Shown in pieces: positions 8,054 through 18,307 of a stretch of DNA of 64,000 nt. A model generated the notes under the pieces. The model was not told the DNA's origin, did no database searches, and worked only from the letters and a program-made list of their open reading frames with translations. The stretch is taken from positions 1,892,432 to 1,956,431 of the forward strand of contig NZ_CP011402.1 of assembly GCF_001643775.1 (NCBI RefSeq), read 5' to 3'. The DNA comes from Denitrobacterium detoxificans (lineage in GTDB: Bacteria; Actinomycetota; Coriobacteriia; Coriobacteriales; Eggerthellaceae). Numbering within the stretch: the stretch's first letter is position 1; each line of letters opens with the position of its first letter. Both the position numbers and the translations under genes were made by a program.

Positions 8054-11000
8054 TTAGCTAACTACGGCAACAGCATACCAAGCAGTGCCCTCGTCGCGCC
8101 AACCAAGCGAAACAAGATGCTTATGTTCGCTTTCGCTGGTGGTGAAGTTATGCGAACCAGAAGTCGCATTCGGGTTGTACTCGCGCAGTACCTTCACGCC
8201 CATGGCGTCATCGGAGTACCAGCCGATGCCCTCATACTTCCAGCCAGCCTTCTTCAGCATGTCGCGCTCGTTGACGCTGACGGTGTAATGATGGTCGCCG
8301 CCATTCGGATTGTACAGGCGATAGACCGGCGTATTGCTGCTGGAAGGAGCATACCAGCCAATGCCCTCGTACTGCCAACCAAGCTTCTTCAGGTTATCGC
8401 GCTCGTTGGTGCTCTGCGTGTAGAAGTGCTCGCCCGAATTCGGGTTGTACAGGCGGAACATCGGTACCGACTCGACGATCTTGAACGTGCCGGTGGCCGT
8501 GCCCGTATAGTTGCCCTTGCCCGTTACGGTAATGGTGGCTGTGCCCACTTCCTTATTGTTGGAGTACGCAACCGTGTAATCGGTGTTGTACGTGAGCGTA
8601 TCGGAACCCATCTTCACCGTGGCCGCAGGCTCCAGCGGAGCACCCGTGTAGGCCATGTTGGAAGCCGTCACGGAAGCCGTGGAGATGTTGGCCTTGGCAA
8701 TTTCGGTATCAAGCTCTACCGGATCAATGTCATACCCGGTCGTGCCTTCCAGGCCATCGACCCAGCGATAATTATCCGTATCGACCAGCATAGCAATAAC
8801 GGTGTATTCGTTAGCGTCAATAGCGGTAGCATCCTTACCCTCGGGGAAGGTTGCATCGGGATCAGGCAGACCCGTCATGTGAAGGCCGCCATCGTACACG
8901 CCAAGCGTATAGCCCTCGCCGCCCTTCACGAGCGTCTGGGCGGTGCGGTTGTACACCAGGCCCTCAACCGCCTTGGGCTTGATGACCTTATAGCGGTCGA
9001 TGGTGCAATTCAGGTGAACTTGGCCATCGAGATTGCCAACGAGATTCCAAACGTAATTATCCGAATAGAGCGTCGCGGTAATCTCGTAATCGCCCGCATC
9101 GGTAGCAGTGGCATCAGTGCCCTCGGCAAGAGGCTCGCCAGTGCCCACGGCCAGCTGATAACCCTCGCCGCCAGCAACCATCGTCTGGGCTTCGCGGTTG
9201 TAGGTCAGATCCTCAACAACCGTGGGAGCCGCAATGGCCTTCGGGGTAACCGTAATAGTGCTCACCCTTACGCCGCTCGCCTTGTCGGCCCATTCGGTGT
9301 TGGCCGTGTCGTCGAGCGAGGCAACTACAGCGTAGACGCCTACGCCATCAACCACAACGCCATCCTCCGTAATTACGGGGCTACCCGCAGAGGGAGTAAA
9401 CGTGTAGTAATCGCTTGCTTCAAGCGCAATCTGACCATCGCGGACGTATTCGAGCTCAAGCGTCTGCTCGGGAATCTCGATGGGCTTCTTTGCGATGACC
9501 GCATCGAATTCCTGATCGATGATGGCGCCATTAGCCCACATGTAGTGGTCGGGGTCCACCAGGGTTGCAGAGATGCGATACGTGCCCGCATCCGTAGCCA
9601 GGACGTCGCCCGTAAGCGGGTTGAGCTCGGCACCGGCAGCAATTGCCTCGGCGCTGGGAACGAGACCGTACTCACCCAGACCGCCTTCCGCAATTACCTG
9701 CTCTTCGCCAGAAAAGACGAGCTCTTCCACTCCAGCGGGAACGGGAATGCGGCCCTTCGAAATCATGGCATTAATGGTCTTGTTCTCGGTGGTGCCATCT
9801 TCCCAGACGTAATTGTCCGAGTCGACAAGCTTCGCAGTGACAACGTAGTTCTGATTCTCTATAACCACGGCATCCTGGCCCGGCTCGAGCCATTCACCAT
9901 TGTCAATCTTCAGCTGATAATGCTCATTGCCAGGAACGATGACCTGAGGCTCACCCGTGTACTCCAGGTTGGCAACGGCCTCGGGAATGGCGACCTCATC
10001 CTCGCTGATCTCGACGTCGTAATCGAGGGGGTCGATGCTGGGCTCGGGATCATCATCCCACGCATAGTGCTCAGCAAGCGTAGCGGTAATCTCGTATACG
10101 CCAACCTCGGTTGCGATGGCGTCGCCCGTCTCCGGATCGATGGTCACGTCGGGATCGTCGGTGGAAAGCGTGTAGCCCACACCGCCCGCAACGAGAACCT
10201 GGGGCTCGCCCGTGTAGGTAATCAGCGGCTCATACTCAGGCTTGTCGATAACAATGCGATCGATGCTTACCGCAGCAACAAACGGCTCGGTGTCCGGATT
10301 GGGCACGCCAGCCCACGCATAGTTGTTATCGAGCGTAGCGGTAATCTCGAACTTGCCAATTTCCGTGGCAATTGCATCGCCCGTTTCCTCGTCGATGGTC
10401 ACATTGAGGTCATCGCAGGAAAGCTCGTAGCCCTCGCCACCCGCAACGAGAACCTGGGGTTCACCCGTGTACTCGAATGAAGAAGGATCGGGGATGGGCT
10501 TCGTAATCTGATGGCGCGCAATTTCATCGTCGAAGACCTTGGGGACTTCGGGATCTGCGCCCGTCGCCCATTCATGGCCCTCGTCGAGCACGGCAGTAAT
10601 GTGGTAATCGCCGGCATCCGTGCCAACCAGGCAATTCGTTTCGGTGTCGAGGTCCACGATGGGCTTGCTATCGTACACGAGCGAATAACCGGAATCGGTA
10701 AGCGCCGTAACTACGCCCGTATCGGGATCGGTCGAGTACTCCAGAATCATGGCGTCGCCCAAGTCGACGAGCGGCTTTTTGTCGCCATCATAGACATATG
10801 CCTCATGCTCGATCTTCGTAGGAGCAGGCGTCAGGATCTTCGTGATGGAAACTCTAAATTCACGCGGATCAGTAATCGGCGTCAAGACCTCGTCGGACCA
10901 CACGTAGTTATCCGCATTCTCGCGATATGCAGTGATGTCATAGTCGCCAACGCTCGTTGCATACAGTTTGCCATTGTCGTACGTGACATTGAGCGGATAG

Positions 11001-14000
11001 GTAAGGAAATAACCCTTGTTCGTGTAGGCTACCGTCTTGCCAGACTCCACGTAGGTACGCAGCACAACGGCGCCCTGAAGATCCATCAGCTCGATAGGCT
11101 CACCCGTCCATTCCGTAGTGTTGCCTTCAACGGAAACGGTGGGAACGGTAATGACTGCCTGGTCGATAGCAGGGTACAGCGGAATGGGATCCGTTGCGCT
11201 ATATCCCTCGGGAGCATCGAACCACTCATAGTTATCGTCGAGATAGGCTTTAACGTTGCTGTAAACGCCTGCATCCTTGGCAATAAGCTGCCCGCCAGAG
11301 ACATGCAAACCAGTCGCATTGTGCGGGTAGATGATGTAATACCCGCCATCCGTCTCCGCCTTATACGGGTCACTTTCTTCGTTTCCGGGATTATCAGCCG
11401 TAATCTCGTCGCCGTTGAGGTCGACTACCTGCTGGAACGCACCCGTGTACGTAAGATCATCGATAGCCTCGGGCACGAGCACGGGCTTCCTGGCGATATT
11501 GCCCGTTACGCTATAGGTAGCGATGCTGTTATCAGACCAAATGTAGTTGTCGTTGAGCGTCGCCGTGAAGGGGCCGTACGAACCCGCATTCGTTCCGACA
11601 ATCTGCCCCTCGCTAACGGCAAAGTCAGCGTAGTAGGCGCACTCGAAGTTGTAGCCCAAATTGGTATACACATTAATCGCGGTAGGATTGGCGGGAACGT
11701 CATAGTCCCAACCAGTAACCATCCCTTCACCCAAGTCGATGATCTGCTGGGCTTCGCCGTTATACACCAGGTCGTCAATTGCCTTCGGCTTATCAACGGG
11801 AGCCTTGGCAATAGTAGCGTTGATCGTCTTATCCGCGCTACCACCGTCTGCCCATTCGTAATTGTCGTAGCCGCCCGCAATGGAGGCCGTAAATGTATAC
11901 GTTCCGGCAGTGTTTCCGACAATCTCATTATTAACGTTAAGGCCAACAGCGGTACCCGGAGTAGCAGGTTTAGCCGTCAGCGCTATCGAATAACCCGCAC
12001 TCGTAACAACAGGAACGTCAGGGAACGTAGCGCCAGAAGCGAAGGTTACACCGTCGCCGTAATCAATGACTTCCTGAGCGCTGCCCGTATACACCACGTT
12101 TTCAACAGCAGTAGGCACCGTAACGGGCTGCTTCTGGATAGTGCCAACAACCGTAAATTCACCCGTGGAGCCATCGGGCCACGTAGTGTTCGTCGGATCA
12201 ACTAGATTTACAAGGATGCCGTACGAGCCAGCATTCACCGCATTGATGGTATTGGCATCGAAATCGACGGTAATCCCAGAGTTATCGAGATAGTAAATCG
12301 TATAGCCCTTATTCGTGGATACCCACTTATAACCGTTGTAGGGGCTGGTGCTGTCATCAACAGTGCCGTGACCGATAAACACCGTGCCCTCTTCGAAGGT
12401 ATACAAGCTCAGAGCGGCGCCGCTATACACGACATCTTCCTTCGGAGTAGGCGAAGCAATGATGTCCGCAATGATGGTGGTCGAGACAACCTTCGGAGCA
12501 GTAGTGCCGTCGGCCCAGGTAAAGCCATCCTTAAGCGTAGCAAGAACGTTATAGTCGCCCAGGTTTTCGGCCATGAGGGTCTTACCCTGATCGCCAACGC
12601 TTACGGATTTCTGATACTCAAGCGTGTATCCGGCATCGGTGTCGGCAACAACCTTCGAGTCGTACTGCACGGGCTCACCAATGACTTGGCCGCCCTCCAG
12701 GCTAATGATGCTCTGCTGGCCGGCGTAATCGAACACCGGGGCAATGGCAACAGGTGCATTCGGGGCCTTGTTGATGACCCACATATCCTTGGACTCAAGG
12801 TACGTGCAAACATATCCCTCTTCGATTGCCTGATACGGAATCTTGTTGTTGCTCAACACGTTCGCATGAACCAGAACCGCCAAGAGATCTCCGCCAACCG
12901 TATAGCCTTCGTGGCCGAGAATCTTCGTTTCGTTTGCACTCTCGCTAAATACCTCAACGGAGCCGGGCAACTCAGCATAAATGCCGTACTGATTGTCGGC
13001 TAGAGTTCCCACCATCGAATTATCCTGAACGACCGCCGAACCGCCAGTAACGGACAAGCCGTATCCCCCATCCGAAATCACCATAGAGTTATCGACGATA
13101 AGATTGCCGCCGTACACCACCGCGCCAGGAGCGGTAGAAGTGGAGTTGACATACACATGCGTCAGAGAGACAGACGCATTGCCTTCGACCATAACGCCAG
13201 CGCCAGCGGAGATAATCACAGGACCGGAAACATCAAGCGGAGAGACGGAGGAGCCGTTGGTGTTGAGCGAGGAGCTGCCCCTCAATTCAACCTCGGCACT
13301 GCCCGATGCGTAAACGCCACCGTTAAGATTGCCGTCACTCATGGAGAAGGAGCCGGCAACGGAAACAGCAAATATGCCGTTGTCCGCGGACACCGTGCCA
13401 TCACGCATGACAAACGAACCGTCTTCGCCAACCATGATTGCGGCTTCGTCCCCGGCGTCCAGGCCGGTAACGTTAATTTCGCCCGAGTCGAGCGTGAGTT
13501 CGCCCGCCTGGATCGAGATAGCGTCGTGACCGGAAGCGGTAATCTTGCCGCCATCCGCGGAAGTGGAAATGCTAAGAGCGGCATTGTCGCCAGAGACAAC
13601 CCACGCCTGAGTATTCATATCGAGCGTCTTGCCCTCGAGCAGAAGCGTGATGTCCTTCTTAATGAGGGCGTCGCTGGTTTCCGACGAATTACCAATCATG
13701 GTGATGGTGGCTTGCGTAACGGTATCGTCTGCATCGATGGCAGCAATCGCTTCGGCAACCGTTACGTAGTACTGGTTATTCCAAATGCAGGAAACACCTA
13801 CCACGTTATCCGCGGGACTGAGCTGAGCATCGCCCTCGCTCGCGGGCTGAAGTTGGGCAGCGCCCTGAGTTGCAGCCTCATCAGGATCTGCCTGCGTTGT
13901 CGTATCTGACGAAACTGACGTTTGCGCAATATCAACCGATTCCTGAGCGGAAAGCTGCGCAGCCTCTTCCGCTACTTGTACCGAAGCTGGTGGAGCGGAT

Positions 14001-14134
14001 TCAGGCTCGACGGCATGCGCCTGATACGGAACGATGGGCGTGAAACCCACCACCGTAACAACGGCCATGAAAGCGCTTAGCACCCCCTTGGCGAATTTCA
14101 TACGCGAGTTGCGTATGCTTGCAGACCCACTCAT
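8054..14134 (-). CDS. Giant secreted repeat protein with C-terminal DUF5648 repeats
   Basis: 2026 residues from the ATG at 14134, chosen because GGAAGG sits 7 bases upstream; an in-frame ATG at 14230 adds 32 residues that do not look like a signal peptide. A signal peptide (MKFAKGVLSAFMAVVTVVGF) ends near AHA. A Thr/Ser/Gln-rich stretch and a parallel-beta-helix-like region (~120-420) are followed by about 14 tandem units of ~85 residues, each opening with a pattern like P-x(5)-L-x-YTGEPQ-x-V and ending in TATL-x-NY-x-W. A YDG-like unit (AYTGAPLEPAATV) comes before three C-terminal repeats of the RLYNPN..GEHFYT / ERD.L...GW type. No LPxTG motif was seen. It is probably cell-wall associated, and an adhesin-like role is inference. 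Confidence 0.85.
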   Translation of the reverse strand: MSGSASIRNSRMKFAKGVLSAFMAVVTVVGFTPIVPYQAHAVEPESAPPASVQVAEEAAQLSAQESVDIAQTSVSSDTTTQADPDEAATQGAAQLQPASEGDAQLSPADNVVGVSCIWNNQYYVTVAEAIAAIDADDTVTQATITMIGNSSETSDALIKKDITLLLEGKTLDMNTQAWVVSGDNAALSISTSADGGKITASGHDAISIQAGELTLDSGEINVTGLDAGDEAAIMVGEDGSFVMRDGTVSADNGIFAVSVAGSFSMSDGNLNGGVYASGSAEVELRGSSSLNTNGSSVSPLDVSGPVIISAGAGVMVEGNASVSLTHVYVNSTSTAPGAVVYGGNLIVDNSMVISDGGYGLSVTGGSAVVQDNSMVGTLADNQYGIYAELPGSVEVFSESANETKILGHEGYTVGGDLLAVLVHANVLSNNKIPYQAIEEGYVCTYLESKDMWVINKAPNAPVAIAPVFDYAGQQSIISLEGGQVIGEPVQYDSKVVADTDAGYTLEYQKSVSVGDQGKTLMAENLGDYNVLATLKDGFTWADGTTAPKVVSTTIIADIIASPTPKEDVVYSGAALSLYTFEEGTVFIGHGTVDDSTSPYNGYKWVSTNKGYTIYYLDNSGITVDFDANTINAVNAGSYGILVNLVDPTNTTWPDGSTGEFTVVGTIQKQPVTVPTAVENVVYTGSAQEVIDYGDGVTFASGATFPDVPVVTSAGYSIALTAKPATPGTAVGLNVNNEIVGNTAGTYTFTASIAGGYDNYEWADGGSADKTINATIAKAPVDKPKAIDDLVYNGEAQQIIDLGEGMVTGWDYDVPANPTAINVYTNLGYNFECAYYADFAVSEGQIVGTNAGSYGPFTATLNDNYIWSDNSIATYSVTGNIARKPVLVPEAIDDLTYTGAFQQVVDLNGDEITADNPGNEESDPYKAETDGGYYIIYPHNATGLHVSGGQLIAKDAGVYSNVKAYLDDNYEWFDAPEGYSATDPIPLYPAIDQAVITVPTVSVEGNTTEWTGEPIELMDLQGAVVLRTYVESGKTVAYTNKGYFLTYPLNVTYDNGKLYATSVGDYDITAYRENADNYVWSDEVLTPITDPREFRVSITKILTPAPTKIEHEAYVYDGDKKPLVDLGDAMILEYSTDPDTGVVTALTDSGYSLVYDSKPIVDLDTETNCLVGTDAGDYHITAVLDEGHEWATGADPEVPKVFDDEIARHQITKPIPDPSSFEYTGEPQVLVAGGEGYELSCDDLNVTIDEETGDAIATEIGKFEITATLDNNYAWAGVPNPDTEPFVAAVSIDRIVIDKPEYEPLITYTGEPQVLVAGGVGYTLSTDDPDVTIDPETGDAIATEVGVYEITATLAEHYAWDDDPEPSIDPLDYDVEISEDEVAIPEAVANLEYTGEPQVIVPGNEHYQLKIDNGEWLEPGQDAVVIENQNYVVTAKLVDSDNYVWEDGTTENKTINAMISKGRIPVPAGVEELVFSGEEQVIAEGGLGEYGLVPSAEAIAAGAELNPLTGDVLATDAGTYRISATLVDPDHYMWANGAIIDQEFDAVIAKKPIEIPEQTLELEYVRDGQIALEASDYYTFTPSAGSPVITEDGVVVDGVGVYAVVASLDDTANTEWADKASGVRVSTITVTPKAIAAPTVVEDLTYNREAQTMVAGGEGYQLAVGTGEPLAEGTDATATDAGDYEITATLYSDNYVWNLVGNLDGQVHLNCTIDRYKVIKPKAVEGLVYNRTAQTLVKGGEGYTLGVYDGGLHMTGLPDPDATFPEGKDATAIDANEYTVIAMLVDTDNYRWVDGLEGTTGYDIDPVELDTEIAKANISTASVTASNMAYTGAPLEPAATVKMGSDTLTYNTDYTVAYSNNKEVGTATITVTGKGNYTGTATGTFKIVESVPMFRLYNPNSGEHFYTQSTNERDNLKKLGWQYEGIGWYAPSSSNTPVYRLYNPNGGDHHYTVSVNERDMLKKAGWKYEGIGWYSDDAMGVKVLREYNPNATSGSHNFTTSESEHKHLVSLGWRDEGTAWYAVAVVS

Positions 14135-14256
14135 TCGATCACCTTCCTCAATCGCACGGACCCAACCCCCATAAGCAAAGGGCGATGAACGATGGAATGC
14201 AGGTATAGAGCGAGCGGCAGAAAAGCTCACTCTGCCCCCTTCATACCAACTTCACA

Positions 14257-14262
14257 ATTGTA
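14257..14262 (-). promoter_or_regulatory. Possible -10 element of the giant repeat protein gene
   Basis: TACAAT on the minus strand at 14257-14262, about 120 bases upstream of the chosen ATG. No good -35 is seen at 16-18 bases, so this is a weak call. Confidence 0.25.
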
Positions 14263-14479
14263 GCATCATCTGAGGTGGCAAAAGTCCCAATTCGTGGATT
14301 TGCTAGCACATTTTTTTCGTTACGGAACCGTCATTTTAGAAATAGTCGCGCAGTTCACAGGATTCCTATAAACCGTACTTTATCAGGGGAAATGATATCG
14401 TTCCGATTGCATACTATGCGAATCCGAAAGAATCACCTTCCCCAATCGCGGTAACAAGGAGACAAGAAGGCAACCAACA

Positions 14480-14672
14480 CCCACTCACATCAGGGCGAAC
14501 AGCGAAGCGCACGAGCCCGGCGCACCCACCCGCAAAACAAAAGAGGAACGCGAGGGAAAACCTCACGTTCCTCTATGGTTCCAGCAACACGCGCCGTGCG
14601 AGCAGCGGAGCGGGTGCCCCGCCGGGTTATGCGCCCCGCCGCCCGGGACGACTCGCAGATCGCCCCGGGCGG
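14480..14672 (-). repeat. Degenerate third copy of the 3'-UTR palindromic repeat
   Basis: Read on the minus strand, six bases after the NSS transporter stop, there is a near-perfect 12-bp hairpin (14639-14650 with 14661-14672, one mismatch). Then comes the block CCGCTCCGCTGCTCGC, shared with the copies at 55.1 and 55.8 kb. The 23-mer at 14598-14620 is identical to 55762-55784. A second hairpin (14543-14573) follows, then a GCTCGTGCGCTTCGCTG block resembling the conserved block in the other copies. Boundaries are approximate. Confidence 0.6.
14543..14573 (-). terminator. Rho-independent terminator downstream of the NSS transporter
   Basis: On the minus strand GAGGAACGTGAGG pairs with CCTCGCGTTCCTC (13 bp with one G-T pair) around a 5-base loop, followed by TTTTGTTTTG. 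It lies inside the repeat element and about 105 bases after the transporter stop. Confidence 0.75.
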
Positions 14673-14678
14673 AAAGGG

Positions 14679-16058
14679 TTAGATGCTAAAGAGCCCAAAC
14701 TGGGCGCCTACGTAAGCGACCAGGATGATGGCCAACAGGATGGGGCTGACGTACTTAATCATGACCACCCATACGCCTTCCAGGCGGAACTTGCTGGAGC
14801 GCTTCACTTCTTCGACGATGACCTTCGGCTTCACGATCCAGCCAACGAAGATGACGGTGAGCAGGGCCACGATGGGCATGAGCACCGAATTGGAAATGAA
14901 GTCGAACAGGTCGAGCAGCGTGCTGCCCTCGCCCAGCGGCTCCAGGAACGAAAGCCCGTTGTAGCCCAGGTTCACGAACACGCCGGCGATGACGACAACG
15001 AGAATGGTGACGATAAGCGACTTACGACGCGTCCAGCCCGTGCCGTCGGCGATGATGGAAACGCAGGCTTCGGCCAGGGAAATGGCGCTCGTGAGAGCGG
15101 CGAACAGCACCAGCACGAAGAACGCGAAGCCAATGATGGGGGCGATGCCGCCCATCTGCTCGAACACCGTGGGCAGCGTGATGAACATGAGGGAAGGGCC
15201 ACTCTTCGCAGCTACCGCTTCCGCGGAACCCATGGCGATGAACGCAGCAGGCACGATCATAAGGCCAGCCAGCGTGGAGACTACCAGGTCGGTACCGCCG
15301 ATCCAGGGAACGCTGCGCGTGAGGCTTTCCTTCTTGTCCAGATAGGAACCATAGGTGACCATAATGCCCATGGCCAAAGAAAGGCTGTAGAACATCTGGC
15401 CGAGCGCGCCAATGAGCAGTTCGGGCGAGAACTTGCTGAAATCGGGCAGCAGATAATACGCCAGACCGTCGGTAGCACCGGGCCAGGTAAGCACGTAGAT
15501 GGCAATGGCCAATGCCGCCACCAGCAGCAGGGGCATCATGATGAGGTTTGCCTTTTCGATGCCGCCCTTCACGCCCAGCGACACGATGAGGAACACCACG
15601 GCCATGAACAGCAGCATGAACACGAAGCTGCTATCGGGGCTGGTGATGAAGTTCACGAAGAACGTGCCGCCATCGGCGATTTCGGCAGGAGAATTCACCA
15701 GGTAGCTGGTGGCATACTTGGCAACCCAGCCGCCGATGATGCAGTAGTACGGCGTGATGATAAAAGGCACGGCAGCAGCAAGCACGCCGATGAATGAATA
15801 CTTTTTGCCAAACGAGCTATACGCGCCAATGACCGACTGCCCCGTCTTGCGACCAAGGGCAATCTCGAGCAGCAACATGGAAATGCCGAACGTGAAGACA
15901 AGTACGACATAAGTGAGAATGAACATGCCTCCGCCATACTTTGCCGCCAGGTACGGGAAACGCCACATGTTTCCCAGACCCACGGCGCTTGCGGCAGCGG
16001 CGAGGATGAACATCCACTTACCCGACCAAGACGAGCGCTCCTTCGCGTTCTGCACCAT
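14679..16058 (-). CDS. Sodium-coupled neurotransmitter-type (NSS) amino acid transporter
   Basis: 459 residues, 11-12 predicted membrane segments, neurotransmitter:sodium symporter family (LeuT fold). The segment SAVGLGNMWRFPYLA (residues 24-38) is the family's sodium- and substrate-binding helix 1. Bacterial members import amino acids such as tryptophan, tyrosine or leucine with sodium; the substrate here is not deducible. The ATG at 16058 is preceded by AGGAAAGGA; the open frame extends further to 16163 without a better start. It is divergent from asnB, with 210 bases between them. Confidence 0.9.
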   Translation of the reverse strand: MVQNAKERSSWSGKWMFILAAAASAVGLGNMWRFPYLAAKYGGGMFILTYVVLVFTFGISMLLLEIALGRKTGQSVIGAYSSFGKKYSFIGVLAAAVPFIITPYYCIIGGWVAKYATSYLVNSPAEIADGGTFFVNFITSPDSSFVFMLLFMAVVFLIVSLGVKGGIEKANLIMMPLLLVAALAIAIYVLTWPGATDGLAYYLLPDFSKFSPELLIGALGQMFYSLSLAMGIMVTYGSYLDKKESLTRSVPWIGGTDLVVSTLAGLMIVPAAFIAMGSAEAVAAKSGPSLMFITLPTVFEQMGGIAPIIGFAFFVLVLFAALTSAISLAEACVSIIADGTGWTRRKSLIVTILVVVIAGVFVNLGYNGLSFLEPLGEGSTLLDLFDFISNSVLMPIVALLTVIFVGWIVKPKVIVEEVKRSSKFRLEGVWVVMIKYVSPILLAIILVAYVGAQFGLFSI

Positions 16059-16268
16059 ATAAAATCCTTTCCTATGTAAGCATCCCGTTATTATATACAG
16101 AGTAATGCGTCTACACCGATGCGATTCTATTCCGCGGTGAATTAATAAAGCCGAAATACACATAACAATGCACCCGCGCGTAATATGCAGTTTTACCCCG
16201 TTTTAACCACTCGCGAACGCCAGCGCGGTACCATATCGCACAGCAATCGAATCGAAGGAGTTCTGCCT

Positions 16269-18236
16269 ATGTGCGGCATCTGCGGTTTTACCGGCGCAAA
16301 CAAGCGTTCCGATAGCACCGAAACCCTAAAGGCCATGTGCGACATCATGGCGCATCGCGGCCCCGACGGAGAAGGCCAGTACATCGACGGCGATATCGCA
16401 TTGGGCCACCGCCGCCTTTCGCTCATCGACCTTGCGGGTGGCAACCAGCCCATGGTGCGCTCCACTGGCGAGCACGAGGCCATCATCACCTCGCCCGCGC
16501 GCCAGCTGGACGGCACGCCGTGCGGCACCGAAGAGGACATGCTGGCCACGGGCGATTTCGCCATCGTATTCAACGGCGAAATCTACAACTATCGCGACCT
16601 GCGCGCCGAGCTTGAAGCAAACGGCTGGACGTTCCGCACCAACTCCGACACCGAAGTGCTGCTCACCAGCTACCTGGCCTGGGGCAAAGACACCCTCACG
16701 CGTCTGCGCGGCATGTTCGCATTCGCCATTTGGAACCGCGCCACCGGCGAGCTCTTCTGCGCACGCGACTACTTCGGCATCAAGCCCTTCTACTACACGC
16801 AGCAGCAGGGCCAGTTCATTTTCGCATCGGAAATCAAGTGCATCCTGGAGCACCCCGCTTATGAACGCCAGCTGAACGAAGAGGCGCTGGCTCAGTACCT
16901 GTGCTTCCAGTTCAGCGCCCTGGACGAAACGTTCTTCAAGGGCATCTTCAAACTGCCGCAGGGCCACTGCCTGACCGTTCGCGCGAATGGCGAAGTCGAA
17001 GTCGAGCGCTGGTGGCATCCCACGTACAACTTCGACGAGAGCCGCAACGAGGCCGACACAGTGGAGGCAATCCACGAAGCCATGCGCGAAAGCGTGCGCT
17101 ACCACAACGTCGCCGACGTAGAAGTTGGCTCGTTCCTTTCCTCGGGCATCGACTCCAGCTACATGGCTGCGCTGCTTGCCAAGGAAAACCCCGACATCCA
17201 TACGTTCACCGTTGGCTTCGCCGAGTACGAAGGCGAGCGCGACGAGATCTCGTGGGCCAGCGAATTGGCCGATGAGCTGCACATTGCCAACGACCACAAG
17301 CACATCACCGAGGAAGAGTACTGGGCCAGCCTACCGCGCGTGCAGTGGCACATGGACGAGCCCTCCGCCGACCCCAGTGCCGTAGCCCTGTACTTCGTGG
17401 ACCAGATTGCGGCCAAGAAGGTAAAGGCAGTCCTTTCGGGCGAAGGCGCCGACGAGTTCTTTGGCGGATACCGCGTATACGAAACGCCGTGCGCCAACGC
17501 GCGTTTGTCTTGGTGCCCCAAACCGCTGCTGCGCGCTGGCGCCGCCGTGCTGGGCAAGCTGGGCATTCGCGGAGCCAACTACCTGCGCCGCGCCAGCGAA
17601 AGCGTGGAAGACTGGTATTACACGAACGCAAACGGCGTCGCGTTTTCCCAGGCCGAACGCGCGAAGCTGCTGAAGCACCTGCCCGAGAGCCTTCCCACGC
17701 CGCAGCAAGTGGTGGCCAAGGCCTACTCCGAAGTTGCCAACATGGACGAGACCACGCGCATGCAGTACGTGGACACGCAGTTCTGGCTGGTGGGTGACAT
17801 TCTGTTGAAGACCGACAAGATGGCCATGGCACATTCGCTGGAAAGCCGCGTGCCGTTCCTGGATACACAGGTGTTTGGCGTCTCCGCTACCATCCCCACG
17901 CGCCTGAAAGTGAGCAACGAGCAGAGCAAGCTCACGCTGCGCCAGGCCGCCGAGCGCGCCATCCCGCAGGCATGGGCGCAGAAGCAGAAGCTTGGCTTCC
18001 CCGTTCCCGTGGTGGGCTGGCTGCGTCAGGACACGTACTACAACCAGGTAAAGGAATGGTTCACCGGCCCCGAAGCGCAGCAGTTCTTCAACACCGACGA
18101 ACTCATGCGCTTGCTCGACGAGCACAAGGCCGGAACGCGCGACAACACGCGCAAGATCTGGATCATCTTCATGTTCCTCATGTGGTACCGCATCTACTTC
18201 GTTGACCGCACGGTACCCGAAAAGGTTGTTGCGTAA
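16269..18236 (+). CDS. asnB: Asparagine synthetase B (glutamine-hydrolysing)
   Basis: 655 residues. It starts MCGICGFTG, so Met removal exposes Cys2, the nucleophile of the Ntn glutaminase domain; AAGGAG lies 8 bases upstream. HRGPDGEG, FNGEIYNYRDL and NSDTEVLL mark the glutaminase domain, and SFLSSGIDSSYMAALL is the ATP-pyrophosphatase loop of the synthetase half (about residues 245-640). It makes asparagine from aspartate, glutamine and ATP. Between GGNQPM (to residue ~62) and FAIVFNGEIYNY (~97) there is an insertion of about 30 residues compared with typical bacterial AsnB. It appears to be a single-gene unit with its own terminator. Confidence 0.93.
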   Translation: MCGICGFTGANKRSDSTETLKAMCDIMAHRGPDGEGQYIDGDIALGHRRLSLIDLAGGNQPMVRSTGEHEAIITSPARQLDGTPCGTEEDMLATGDFAIVFNGEIYNYRDLRAELEANGWTFRTNSDTEVLLTSYLAWGKDTLTRLRGMFAFAIWNRATGELFCARDYFGIKPFYYTQQQGQFIFASEIKCILEHPAYERQLNEEALAQYLCFQFSALDETFFKGIFKLPQGHCLTVRANGEVEVERWWHPTYNFDESRNEADTVEAIHEAMRESVRYHNVADVEVGSFLSSGIDSSYMAALLAKENPDIHTFTVGFAEYEGERDEISWASELADELHIANDHKHITEEEYWASLPRVQWHMDEPSADPSAVALYFVDQIAAKKVKAVLSGEGADEFFGGYRVYETPCANARLSWCPKPLLRAGAAVLGKLGIRGANYLRRASESVEDWYYTNANGVAFSQAERAKLLKHLPESLPTPQQVVAKAYSEVANMDETTRMQYVDTQFWLVGDILLKTDKMAMAHSLESRVPFLDTQVFGVSATIPTRLKVSNEQSKLTLRQAAERAIPQAWAQKQKLGFPVPVVGWLRQDTYYNQVKEWFTGPEAQQFFNTDELMRLLDEHKAGTRDNTRKIWIIFMFLMWYRIYFVDRTVPEKVVA

Positions 18237-18260
18237 CGCAACGACGTTCATGCGACTTGT

Positions 18261-18293
18261 AGGCCTCGCTTCCCCTGGGAGCGAGGCCTTTTC
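18261..18293 (+). terminator. Terminator of asnB
   Basis: AGGCCTCGCT and AGCGAGGCCT form a 10-bp stem around a 9-base loop, followed by TTTTC, 24 bases after the asnB stop. It lies between convergent genes and may also act on the amidase transcript. Confidence 0.85.
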
Positions 18294-18307
18294 ATGGAAG
18301 GCGTTGA

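Noticed and set aside
8117-10480. Plus-strand frame of 787 codons
   Set aside because: It is antisense to the 2026-residue repeat protein; its His/Arg/Val-rich repeats mirror the opposite strand's repeats.
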